Shown piece by piece: positions 40,520 through 51,559 of a stretch of DNA of 64,000 nucleotides; the first letter of the stretch is position 1; every line of letters begins with the position of its first letter. Under the pieces are notes generated by a model, which had not been told where the DNA came from, did no database searches, and saw only the letters and a list, made by a program, of their open reading frames with translations. The stretch comes from Icerya purchasi (Eukaryota; Arthropoda; Insecta; Hemiptera; Monophlebidae). The stretch is from positions 27,913,083 through 27,977,082 of the forward strand of contig CM077115.1 of the NCBI GenBank assembly GCA_039619475.1, in the 5' to 3' direction. Position numbers and translations under genes: made by a program.

Positions 40520-42975
40520 CGACACTGGAGAGTGCTAGAGGACTTCACTTCCAGTGACCACCAATACATATCCTTCCAAATACAAAGCATAACCCGACAA
40601 AAATCTCGGCGAGACCTTATGTCTTGCCACAGGTGGAATGTTAGTAAACTAGATATGGCCATACTATTAACTGAATTAGACAGATGTTACCAACCAACTG
40701 CCACAGAGTCCTCAAACGCAGAGGCGCTCGTTACATACACCATGGCTGCATTTGAAGAGGCATGTAACAGTTCAATGCCAAAACTGGGCCGAAGAAGACG
40801 AAAAAAGGTTGTTTACTGGTGGACTGAAGAAATCACCAAGTTGCGTGAAAAATGTATAAAATGTAGAAGGAAATTAACATGTGCCAACAAAACAGGAAGC
40901 ACAGTAATTGAGTCCAACAATTTCCAACAAGCCAAAGGTGACCTAGCAGCAGCTATAAAAAAGAGCAAGAAAACCAAGTGGGAAAAACTAAGAGACGACC
41001 TGAACAATAATCCATAGCGTCTGAGTTACAAGATTGTCTCTAAAAAACTTGGCGGTAAAATGCTTGCTCCCCCATTGGATGATAGAACAACAGTAAACGT
41101 CGTCAACACTTTATTTCCATCACATGAACTAAGGCAGGATAGAGACACCCAACATGGCAAACGAAGAAGTGCCTCTTTTCAGTGAGGGCGAAGTATGAGA
41201 CACAATTAATGTGCTGAAAAATGGAAAGTGTCCAGGGCCTGACGGTATCCCTGCCGAAGCCATAAAACTAATAGGTATAATGCGCCTCCATATCCTGCTA
41301 AATATGTTCAATAAATGCCTAACTGAAGGATACTTCCCAAAACAATGGAAATGGCAAAATCTTGTACTTATCAGTAAGGGGAAAGGCGATCGAGAGTCGC
41401 CATCCTCTTATAGACCCCTATGCATGCTGGACACTGCTGGGAAACGGCTTGAACGCCTTCTTAAACCGAGACTTGAATCCGCAGTCAACAATGCAGGGGG
41501 CCTATCCCCAAGGCAATATGGCTTTTGGAAAGGTAGTTCTATGATAGATGCTGTACATGAAGTCACAAACAAGGCTATACTCGCCCAGCAAGGCCCTCAC
41601 TGCTCGCGTCCCATTGTACTGCTAGTGGCATTAGACATCCGAAATGCTTTCAATAGCGTCAACTGGCAGGAGATATTTTCTGCTTATAAACAGAAATTTA
41701 AAACTCCTGGCTACCTTATGCGCATGCTTCGAAGCTACCTCAAGGACTGTGTGCTAATATATCAGACGCAATCAGGCTTGAGATACAAAAGTATAACTGC
41801 CGGCGCCGCACAAGGCTCGATCTTAGAACCAGACCTTTGGAATGCAAGCTATGATGAAATACTACGCATGGAGCTTCCAGACGACTCATATCTAATAGGC
41901 TATGCAGACAATATAGCAGTAGTCATCACGGCCAGGAATACCATTGCAGCTCAGCAGAAACTAATGCGAGTGATGCTGAAAATGCAGGAATGGCTGGAAA
42001 ACCATGGACTCAGTTTAGCGGTTTTTAAAAAACTGAGCTCCTCCTAATTACGAGCAAGCACACACAAATCGGTATCAATTTCAACATCGGGCCAATGCCA
42101 GTCAAGACGAAGAGAGTGGTCAAGTGCCTGGGAATACATATCGACCCACAGCTCTCTTATAAAGTACAAATTCAACATGCAGCAGACAAGGCGAGCAAAC
42201 AAGTAGCAATGCTGAGTCGATTAATAGCAAATGTAGACGGCCCAACTTCTAGCAAGCGGCGACTGATGATGGCAGCATGCACTTCGGCACTCTTATACAG
42301 TTCTGAGATGTGGGCCGACTCCCTAAGTGTGCAACAAAAAAGGAAACCTCTTGCAGTAGTGCAGAGGACTGCGGCAATCCGTGTAGCTTCGGCTTACAGA
42401 ACAGTGTCCGAAGCAGCCGTGTTTGTAGTGAGTGGCACACCACCAATCGATCTACTAGCCAAGGAAAGGAAACGTGTGTGGGAGGCCAAGAAATCATATC
42501 AACTTGATATCAATCACTTTGCAGCGATCCGTCAGCTAACCATCTACAGCTAGCAACAACAATGGAATGAAGAAGCCATTGGCAGATGGACTGTGCAGCT
42601 GATCCCAAATATATAAATATGGATAAATAGGAAGCTGGGTGAGGTTAACTTCTACCTTACCCAGTTTCTCATAGAGCACGGCTACTTCAGAGCATATTTG
42701 AAGAGATTTGGAAAAGCGGAGCGCCTGAATTGCATCTACTGTGATTTCTATAATGACGATCCAGAGCACACATTCTTCCACTGTACCCATTGGACACGCC
42801 AGAGACTAGAGCTTGAAATAAAAGTAGGCATTCTCACTAAATACAACATCATAGAGTGAATGCTAAGCAGCGAGGAAACATGGTCACTGATTGCACACCA
42901 TATAGAATCCCTGCTGCGGCAGAAAAAACGTGACCTGGACGCAGGTACTGATAACAGAGCCAATGTAAACTAATA
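40520..42975 (+). pseudogene. Element H ORF2: reverse transcriptase and C-terminal knuckle
   Basis: Continues the endonuclease (EDFTSSDHQYISF), a linker with VVYWWTEEITKLR, RT 41170-42050 (KCPGPDGIPAEA, YRPLCMLDTAGK, QYGFWKGSSMIDA, ALDIRNAFNSVNW, GAAQGSILEPDLWN, catalytic box GYADNIAVV), a thumb (VKCLGIHIDPQLSY), and a C-terminal C-x2-C...H...C (CIYCDFYNDDPEHTFFHC). Stops at 41015, 41199, 42045 and 42551 kill it. As in element D, the catalytic box has Asn for the second Asp. Confidence 0.82.
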
Positions 42976-43143
42976 CGAAGGAGGGTCGCCCTGAAGTAAT
43001 GTGAGAGTGGTTTCCAGGGTGACATAAATAATCCTCCTTGTACGGAGTTGGGTTTTTAGTAGAGACACCACACAGACAGGCACGACGATGCCTCTATCAT
43101 CCAAAAGAATTTTCCCAATTTCAGCACAAAAAAAAAAAAAAAA

Positions 43144-44657
43144 TTATTTTCACTAATTTTCATAGTACTACATATTCTGATGATTTTTACAACACAGGTC
43201 TAATAATATAAAATTATATAAGGATATTATTTTATTCTTTTTCCTCAAACTAGTCAATAACTTGTATATAATACAATTTTTGCTTCTTTATTTATTATTA
43301 ACACTATTTATATGATGTGTACGAATATTTAATTACATACATTTATTTTACGCTATATTAATTCTCCATGCATTATATTTTATGTAGCGTTCCCCACAAT
43401 TTCTGGTGTGAGCAAAATATATTTTCTTGAGCAGTAAATTGTGCCACAAATTTTCAACAAATTTCTGGAGAAAATATATTGGTAAGTAATCGTCTACATT
43501 TTGTTCTTTTTTTTATTTTCCTCATCTATTATTCATAGATTCTCACATATTTCTGACAGATCCTTTTCATTAGTATTAATTTAAATGATTTAAAGAACAA
43601 TATTCAAGGATTTCTTACTTTAATCTGTTTTATTCTCATTTCTCACTATTTTAAATTTCTCCTTTTCTCAATAATTTCCCTAAATTGTACTCATTGTTCT
43701 TTTCTCCTGATAATATACTCAAACTAAACTACAATTCATAATTTATTACTATTTTTATTATTTGTGTATCATTTATGTATTATATTTTAACATTTTATGC
43801 ATTATTTTATTAAATGAGTCCATGTTTGTCTACTATATGTGAATTCCTTGGAAAAAAAATTATTTTTTGCATAGTATTACTGAAATTTAAAAAAGAAATT
43901 ATTTTTACATGTTACAAAAATTATTACCACTCACATGCAGGATTATTTTGGGAACTATTAGAAATTTTTAATTTACCACTTACACATGAAATTATTTATT
44001 TTTGAAACTATTAGAATCTCTTTTTTTTTATTCAATCCTCAGATGTGAAATTATTTGTTTTTGAAACTGCTGGAAATTTTTATATTTATAGTTCATTACT
44101 TTTTTCTTAATTATTCGCATTACAGTAATCTCAGTTTATATTTTGTTTCTTTAGCATGTTTTGTTTTTAGGACAAGGAGCCGCCTTTTCTGAAAATTTTT
44201 CATATATTTGCTGATAGAATCCACAAGTAGTGAGGTATCCAAAATACCAAGAATCCGAAAGGTAAGAGGCATCAGCAAGAAGTACCTCAATCCAAAAAAT
44301 TCATATTTTAAGGATTATACAGATCAGTAAGTACTTGAAATTATTTCACTTACATTTTGATACTCTACATTTGAAATCTGTAAAATAAAAAATCGATTTT
44401 TATTTATTTTTCAAATTTGATTACTATATGTACATTTCTGACATGTTGTTCTATGTTCAAAAGTTAATGTAAAATTTTGGTGTGTTGTAACTAGTAATTA
44501 GCTGAAATTCCCCTTAAATATTGTTTGGGCAGGTAGTGTATATAATTATTCAATAGTTGCACCAAATTAGCTTGCAATAACCCGTTATTATTACAAATTG
44601 CGCTTTGATTATAATTACTAAATTTTCTAACTTCCAAAAATTTATTGACTTTTTGAA
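43144..44657 (+). other. AT-rich 5' region of element K1 with exon-like islands
   Basis: Mostly AT-rich and without coding signal, but three islands resemble the 5' region of K2: 43450-43487 ending at GTAAGT (43482), and about 44155-44336 between a TTTCTTTAG word (44154) and GTAAGTACTT (44337). The second island contains GTAGTGAGGTATC...ATACCAAG...AAAGG, also in K2 at 52770-52803. Whether these are introns or simply element 5' UTR is unresolved. Confidence 0.5.
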
Positions 44658-45530
44658 ATGGAAAATAAATGTGATAAATGTTGCCAGATATTACCCACTG
44701 ACGGCGAATTTCTAACTTGTGCGGTAAGCAACAACGATTGGCATCTAGAATGCCGCGGTGTTGCCTCATGCAATTGGGCAAGAATGGGCAAAGTGACGAG
44801 GGAAAATTGGGTATGCGCTGGATGTAAAAATAGTAATAAAAGTCATGTTAAAAACGTTATAAAAGAAGAGCTAAAAACACTGTATGACAGAATCGATCTA
44901 ATGGTTGGGAAGCTGGAAAAAATGGAAATGCTGTACCGTGATTCTCAGGCACAGCTGGCAGAAGCCATGAAATTGGTGCAAGCAATGAAATCTGAGAATG
45001 TGGAATTATGTAAGTTAAATAATGAGTTGCATGGCCGTGTTGAACAACTAGAACAACAGACACGAAAAAATAATGTGATAATTACAAACATACCAACTGG
45101 GCCACAGGAGGATTTAAATAAAATTATAATTAAAATTGGAGATGTTGTGGAATGTAAACTTGAGAAAAACGACATAGACATTTGTCACTGATTACATAAA
45201 TCGCCAAAACAACAATTCGCCAACATAGTTCTCCGACTATGTCGTCCAGAGAAGAAGTTTCAACTTCTCCAAAAATGTCGCCTTCGTCGACCAACACTAA
45301 GCGATATTGGGTTCACGGATGTGGGCCCCAAGACGCAGTTTTTTTGTTTCGGAGCATTTTACGTTCGCGAATTCAAAGTTGCTTCAATATTCATAAACTC
45401 TATGCGATCATGGCTGGAGATTTACTTGGGTGAAAGATGGACAAATTTTTATGGATAAGGATGAGAAATCTCCTATCATAAGGATTATTTCTAGCGAGCA
45501 AATTTCTGTACTTAAAGGGCAAGTGAATTG
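44658..45530 (+). pseudogene. Element K1 ORF1: PHD-finger, coiled-coil protein with nonsense codon
   Basis: Starts MENKCDKCCQILP; residues 5-55 form a PHD-like C4HC3 finger (CDKC, C-AVSNNDWHLEC, WVCAGC). Residues 60-130 are coiled coil, and then RKNNVIITNIP leads into the RRM-like ORF1 domain. TGA at 45189 replaces the Arg codon of the HRLP motif seen in K2 (DVSHRLPK); coding-like sequence continues to about 45530. Expected role is RNA binding in the retrotransposon particle. It is clearly homologous to 53239-54096. Confidence 0.8.
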
Positions 45531-46249
45531 ACTACAACAAATACAGGAAGTACTATTATTACTAACTATTTTTTTCTTATTGGTAAATTTATTTAATCGC
45601 AGATTTATTTTTTGTTATTCTTTGCTTAACAAGTATTATGTGGCTTAAGGGTTGACAACTTCAATAATAATTTGTATATTTACATTTTTTCTTACTTTTA
45701 AATTTATTATTGATAGCATTTATATTTATCTTTACTTTCCAATTTTCCAGTTAATTCTCTCCCTTCTCATATTTCTCATAATCTCAAACTATTATCTTTA
45801 TATTTATTCCCACTTTATGCTAGGTCGAGCACGTTCACTTTCTCCTTTCACAGTGTTTCAATGCTTCCATATATACTTTTCTCAACTACCGATTCCCGAT
45901 TTAGAAATTTCACTTGCACTCATTCAACGGCTTTACATAATATATATATAAACATTTTTACTAACTTCTTTTCAAACATCTCGCTTCCACTCAGTAGTTT
46001 ACCGTATCAGAGGTCCTATTACTTAACTTATTATGCTTACACATTACAATCTAAAACTCTAGGTATACATATTATTTGTTTTATAGTAAAGTCTATATTT
46101 CAGTCTCTTTTGTAATTCACTCTAGTATTTCATTTATATATTACCGGCTTATTTGCCATAAATTATGTTAATAGACATCACGATACAATTCAATTTGTAA
46201 AAAGAAATACTCATTTAAATATCTAAACTGTAAATACAAATAACGTTAA
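45531..46249 (+). other. Spacer between K1 ORF1 and ORF2
   Basis: T-rich, no supported coding frame; the 99- and 84-codon frames are low-complexity Phe/Ile/Tyr translations. K2 has a comparable but longer spacer. Confidence 0.45.
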
Positions 46250-46690
46250 ATGCATCATAATACTTTGAATATTTTCACTTTAAATATAAGTAGTTTACGA
46301 GCTCATTTTAATGAGCTAGTACTTCTGTTGAGTGAGAGCAATACAAATTACGATATGTTAGTATTAACTGAATCTTGGTTGACTGATCAAGAAATAACTC
46401 GGTACGAAATTCCAGTTTATATTACCCAGTTTGATTATAGAAAGCATAAAAGATCGCGAGGAGTAATTGTGCATATTAAAGAGAGCTTTACATTTACAGA
46501 CATTGTTATAAAAATACCAACTGGAAACGTTGTAGGCTTCAATATAAAACTAAACAATAATAGTAATTTTTCAGTGGTGGATATCTGTCATTATTGCGAT
46601 TCGAAATACTCTGAATTTTTATCCAATTTGACTGATGCAGTAACTACACTGGATCAAATTGCGTTAATTACAGGAAACATAGAAGTACTA
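46250..46690 (+). pseudogene. Element K1 ORF2 endonuclease N-terminal part
   Basis: Reads NIFTLNISSLRAHFNELVLLL, LVLTESWL (catalytic Glu), and ALITGNIEV in place of the GDxN motif (K2 has ITGDINIDL), so the catalytic Asp is lost. It ends where the 5' UTR of element N seems to begin. It is homologous to 55987-56430 of K2. No downstream RT was found. Confidence 0.72.
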
Positions 46691-47110
46691 ATCGCATATA
46701 AAGGTTCATTATTGTTCGCGTTCATTACTATTTCTTATCAGCTTGTAAGAAAAATAATCGTTTCAACAAGTAAGACGACTTATAATATTATTTCATTAAC
46801 TCGCATGTCAAACTGCATGTTCGAATAGTATTTTATTATTTTCGAATCAAGTTTCTCATCAGAGGATGCCGGCTAAAAGGAGTAATAAACAACACATTAA
46901 GAGGCAACTAAGTGATAAGAGCGACAAGGCTATTTAAAAAAGCAGAGGAGAAACACTGTCGCATCAGGAGGACTCTGAAGACGAGATGGAAAATACATTG
47001 ATTGCGTCGTCAGTCAACGTGATAAAGCGCGAAGTTTGTGACATGAAAAAGTGCATTGAATTTGTGTTAGATAAGTATGATGTCATGCAGCAGTCAAATC
47101 AAGACCTGCT

Positions 47111-48208
47111 CTTCTTCTTCCCGTGTCATACACAGATGTATGCACGTTAATGATCCATTGTTGGCGAAATATCATATCTCATGTTTGGCCGCTGCGTCCA
47201 CTAAGCCTCTCATTGTTATTTTATCGGTCCATACTCGTATGTGGTCGATTCACATCGTCTTTCTTCTTCCTCGCCCTCTTTTTCCCATAATCATTCCTTG
47301 TATGATTAGGCATAGCAATTCGTATTGCTTCCCTCTTATAACGTGATCGAAATAGCTGGATTTTCTTTGTTTTATTACATCACATATTTGTCTCTCTGTG
47401 TTTGCCTTTTGTAATACTTCATCATTCGTGATCTTCCTTGTCCATGATATCTTCATGGTTCTCCTATGTACCCACATTTCGCATGCCTCCAAGTATCCCA
47501 TTGTTCTTTTTGTATATGTCACTGCTTCTGCGCCATATAATAAAATCGGCTGGATGTAACATTTTATAAATTTTTGTCTTATACTGAGGCTTAATGATAA
47601 ATTGGTGAGCAATTTCCACATTGTTCCAAAAGCTGCCTTTGCATATCCACTCCTTCTCTTTACTTCTACATTTGGATCCAGCATGTTTGTGATGTAGCTG
47701 CCAAGAAGTTTGTATTCTGCGACTTCTTCTACCACTTTTCCATTAATTTTTATATTTACATTCCGATGTGTTTTGTGGCTGATTATCATCATTTTCGTTT
47801 TTCTTTCATTAATTGTAAATCCGTACTCCTTGCTTACCGAGTTCACTGTATTCACTAACTGCTGTAGTTCCTTGTCTGAATTTGCCAATAGCACAGTGTC
47901 ATCCGCATACCGGATGTTATTGATACGCTTGCCGTTTATTTTAATCCCAAAGTTTTTGCTCCGCAGTGCATCTTTGAAGATGGAATCTGCATATATATTA
48001 AACAGTAGGGGTGATAAAATACATCCTTGTTTAACTCCTCTGTGTATGTGTATTGATTCCGATTCGGTATTTTCTATATGAATTTTAACACTCTGTTGCC
48101 AATATAATTTCTGTATGATCCTTCGATCATATTCATTAATCCCTTTCTGTTTTATTATTTGTATAAATTTATCATGCCTGACTCAATCAAAGGCTTTCTC
48201 ATAGTCTA
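47111..48208 (-). pseudogene. Element P reverse transcriptase C-terminal half
   Basis: Minus-strand reading gives DYEKAFD then a TGA, IHRGVKQGCILSPLLFNIYADSIF, the catalytic RYADDTVLLA (intact), TINERKTKMMIIS, YKLLGSYI, and the RTE C-terminus with SWTRKITNDEVL and GKRGRGRRK. The 214-codon open stretch is 47894-47250. It is homologous to the C-terminal part of element O (9931-10482). Confidence 0.82.
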
Positions 48209-49286
48209 CGGGGTCGGATCATAATCCCATTATCGCAGCATTCACACTCAGATGGAAATTAATGAAAAAAGTAAAATTAAGTAATAGGATAAACGTGGAT
48301 AACTTGAGAAATACCAAATATAAAGTGAAGGTACAGGACCAATTAAATAAAACATTCTCAAAAGTCTATGAAGAGACAAAAGCGGATAACACACAACAAT
48401 GCATAACGAAGATCATAAATAGTATTACATCAATATGTGCACAGAACCCAAAAAAACATCAACACACCAAAGAAACCGTGGATGACACAAGAAATCTTGG
48501 AGTTAATGAACCAGAGGCGTATAGTTAAAAACATGGACAAAACAATGTACAAGCAAAAACATAAATTTATATAGCGTAAAATTCGACAGGCAAATAGTCT
48601 ATGGATGAAGGAACAATGCCGAGAAATTGAAGAAATGGAGAGGAAACACGACTCTTTCAACATACACTGGAAAATTAAAGAAGTAACAGGATTATTTAAG
48701 AGGAAAACACCAGCGAAATTATTTAAAGAAGACGGTACAATAGCAGTTGCTACGAAAGAAAAATTAGAAGTATGGACACAGTATGTAAAGAATATGTTCC
48801 AAGAGGCAAAAAACAAAAATACAATGGAGATGCTTAGTGATGTAGAATTCGAAATCTTGCTAATAGAATATACCATAAAAATAACAAAACCTAGAAGAGC
48901 GATGAGCTTAGATAACATTCTGGCTGATATAATTAAATTATTAGATAAGAATAATGTATTAAAATTAACAAAAATCTTCAATAGGATCTATAGCATGGGT
49001 GAAATACCTCATGAATGGCTGGAATCAGTACTTGTAACTATACCAAAGAAAGCACAAGCTAGTACATGTAATGACTATCGAATGATTAGCCTGATGAGTC
49101 ACTTACTAAAAATTTTCCTCCATATAGTACATGCGCATATACGAAACAAATGCGAACAAGATCTAGATGATTGCCAGTTTGGATTTCGTCAAGGATGTGG
49201 TACCAGAGAAGCACTGGCAGCAGTTAATATACTGCTACAGAAATGTTGGGACCAAAGACGTGATGTTTTCATATGCTTCTTAGACT
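48209..49286 (+). pseudogene. Element P endonuclease end, linker and RT start
   Basis: Begins GSDHNPIIA (end of the endonuclease), a basic linker (48240-48760), then VTIPKKAQAS, YRMISLMSHLLKIFL, CQFGFRQGCGTREALAAV and FICFLD, where it stops at the duplication. Stops occur near 48526 and 48570. It is homologous to 690-1810 of element O. Confidence 0.82.
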
Positions 49287-49801
49287 AAGACCTGCTAATG
49301 GAAATTAAAACTCTACGACAGCAAGTTGAAAAATTAACAAGTGAACTTCAAAATAAAGACCATCAGATTGCAGAGCTCACAATCACAGTTCATCAGCTTG
49401 AGCAGTACGGCCGCCACGAAAATGTTGAGTTGCATGGAATTTCGGAAAAGAAAGATGAGAACTTGCAACAAATTATTATTCAAGTTTGCCAGAAAATTGG
49501 GGTCGAGATTAAGGAAGATGATATTGTGGCGACACACAGGCTACCTTCAAGGAATGTGAGACTTCCGAAACCGATAATATTGAAGACAACCAGGAGATTA
49601 GCGGATAAAATTTTAGACAAAAAAAGGGAATGCCGAATCTTGGACAAAGAAATTAGTAATAATTTAAGTAGTGAACGACAAGTTTACATAAAACGAAAAT
49701 CTGTTGAGGTATTACAAAGATTTGCTATGGAAGGCGAAGCAAAAAGCGAAATTACTGAATTTTTGATTCATCTGGTCGAAAAGAGGGAAAATTTACATTA
49801 A

Positions 49802-51550
49802 GAAGGACCAGGAAGATTGCGTACTTCACATTTGATCCGAAGCGGATTTAAATAAATTATTATAAATGTTGTTCGTTTTAGTGTGTGTAGGAATGAATGT
49901 GGTGCGCGTGTGTTGCATCGATCTACGGCACCGGCTGGGCAAGGCGATTAAGGTAGTGTATATGCATGAAGATGATAAGAGGAAATCCGAGATCTCTGTA
50001 AAAGTGCAGTGTGTGATGATATGTGTGTAATGGGAAGTGTGTGTAATGTGTGTTGATGTTTATAAGTTTGCTTGCATGTTCAGGTGGTGTAGAACGGTTC
50101 AGTGGTACTCTAGAGTCGATGAGGTATGTCTGTCAGTTGGTCGATGTGAGATAGTGTGTTTGTGTTCTTTGTTGTATGATGCAGATACAGAAAAAAGGTT
50201 TAGACGTTTAAAATGGAATGTTGTTGGCATGAGAGAGAACTGTGAGTGTGTAGTGGTAGAAAGTGCAACTGTCGCTTGGCCGGGGTTGTATCTTTATTGT
50301 AAGGGGCTTCATGCGGTGGTGGTTAATTTGTTGTTATACACTATTTCCTTCTTCTGTTTTATTTTAGATGAACTCCATTGCGATAAAATTAAATCGATTT
50401 TTCCTATGTATATAGAGTAGTCAATAAATAGCAACTCTGGCGACTCTGATGTCACAACCCCAAACCATGTGCAGAGGGCAGAAAGTAACCCAATTACTTG
50501 AACGGGCGTCGAAAATTCACCCAAGTTTCCCCCAATTTCCTCCAAATTTTCTGCATTCTCAAAATTTTCTCCAAATTTCACTGTACAGGTTCCACGCATT
50601 TCTGATAATTTGAACCAATTAAAAATTTAACCCAAGTATATTATTTAATGTATGAAACTAACCCAAGTCCCCGCCCACCCCTCCTGTCTACAGTGTTACT
50701 GCGATCTTTTTAATTATTTCAAAGTCTAAGTATATGTAATATAAAATTAACCTAAGTATATTTTTTTTATTATTTATAACTTTACATATATAGCTGTATT
50801 CATTCGTGCATCAAGATCATCGACTCTGACCGGATCTTCCCCCTCATATCTTTTGTAGAAAACATGTTCACATTTACACACACACCTACACAATCATACT
50901 TAAGCCAATGAACACCTGCAAACATTGTTCATCTGCGTTGTAACCAACTATCCCCAAAGGAATATGATTTTTTCCAACTCATCCCACAATTTTTTTATTT
51001 ATTTCTTTCGCATTATATTTTTATTTTAATCTCTAACCCAACCCGCACCGTTCATAACCTTGCAGACAATCAATTTAAATCATTAATTTTATTCTATTAT
51101 TACATTATTATTTAATATAACTTCTCTCTATGTAAATATATAGCTATATATCGAGTTGATAGAATAAAAGAATGTTAAAGCTCAGGTGTGTTATTTCTTG
51201 ACGAATTGAAAAATAAACTATATCTTAATATCCAAACAGTTCACATTTTATTCATTATTTTTTATTCCATAAGTATTTTTCGAAATATATACGACGTTGT
51301 CTATGAGATGTGACGAACAAATGTATAGAGCATCAGTTAGAAATCCTAATAGTTCACGAGACGCAGTATAGTCAAAGAAACGTGACAACAAGCATAGATC
51401 AGGGATTTCAACATGAGAGTAAGAATAACACTCCGCTTAAAAAGCCGAGTACATTTTTTCTTCATTTGTATGCAAGTGCACACCAACGAGCCTTTCTGTC
51501 CACTCACATTGTCCGGCTAACGGATGTAAACTATGCTGCTACAAAAAAAA
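49802..51550. other. Unassigned intergenic segment
   Basis: 49860-50420 is unusually GT-rich on the plus strand and has one 127-codon frame (50037-50420, many Cys and Val) without a recognisable domain, following AG dinucleotides at 49880 and 50368. 50505-50524 repeats the GGGCGTCGAAAATTC word of the 43-bp insertion at 27579. 50600-51550 is AT-rich with two CCCAAGT/CCTAAGT-flanked repeats and no gene. Confidence 0.4.
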
Positions 51551-51559
51551 AAAAAAAAA

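Larger units (their letters stand above)
34290..43143 (+). mobile_element. R1-clade non-LTR retrotransposon interrupted by hAT element I (element H)
   Basis: A GC-richer segment begins near 34290, followed by ORF1 with knuckles (to about 35620), ORF2 with R1-type endonuclease and RT (35640-36174 and 40520-42975), then a 3' UTR with a poly-A run at 43128-43143. Element I (36175-40511) splits ORF2. Numerous stops show that it is dead. R1 proper inserts in 28S rDNA; no rDNA flanks this copy. No flanking duplication was recognised. Confidence 0.8.
47111..49286 (-). mobile_element. RTE-type element with inverted 5' half (twin-primed insertion) (element P)
   Basis: AAGACCTGCT at 47101-47110 and 49287-49296 flanks the insertion. 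The 3' half (48208 to 47111) reads on the minus strand and ends in a GAAGAAGAAG-type tail at 47111; the 5' half (48209-49286) reads on the plus strand. The two halves meet at one point of the protein: the plus half ends FICFLD and the minus half starts DYEKAFD, with a shared TAGACTA. This is the structure expected from twin priming. No intact ORF remains. Confidence 0.88.
46866..49801 (+). pseudogene. Element N ORF1, interrupted by P
   Basis: ATG 46866 gives MPAKRSNKQ (compare MPKGRTKRQ in A) with one stop (TAA about 46936). The frame reaches 47110, and after P resumes at 49297: LRQQVEKLTSELQNKD coiled coil, VHQLEQYGRHENVELHGI, EDDIVATHRLPSRN and a C-terminal half to TAA 49799. Similarity to A ORF1 is clear throughout, with different residues at many positions, so A and N are separate subfamilies. 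Coiled-coil RNA-binding ORF1 protein. Confidence 0.78.
46691..49860 (+). mobile_element. A-like CR1/L2-group element, ORF1 part, split by P (element N)
   Basis: A 175-bp 5' UTR-like leader precedes an ORF1 homologous to that of element A; the frame is interrupted by the P insertion with a perfect 10-bp duplication. No ORF2 follows within 49802-51500, so the copy is 3' incomplete or its 3' part is unrecognisable. It lies downstream of, and probably within, K1. Confidence 0.65.

Noticed and set aside
34290..43143. rDNA-targeted R1 insertion
   Set aside because: Although the proteins are R1-like, no 28S rRNA sequence flanks the copy on either side.
50037..50420. 127-codon Cys/Val-rich frame
   Set aside because: It lies in GT-rich DNA where open frames arise easily; no recognisable domain, and no homologous partner in the window.
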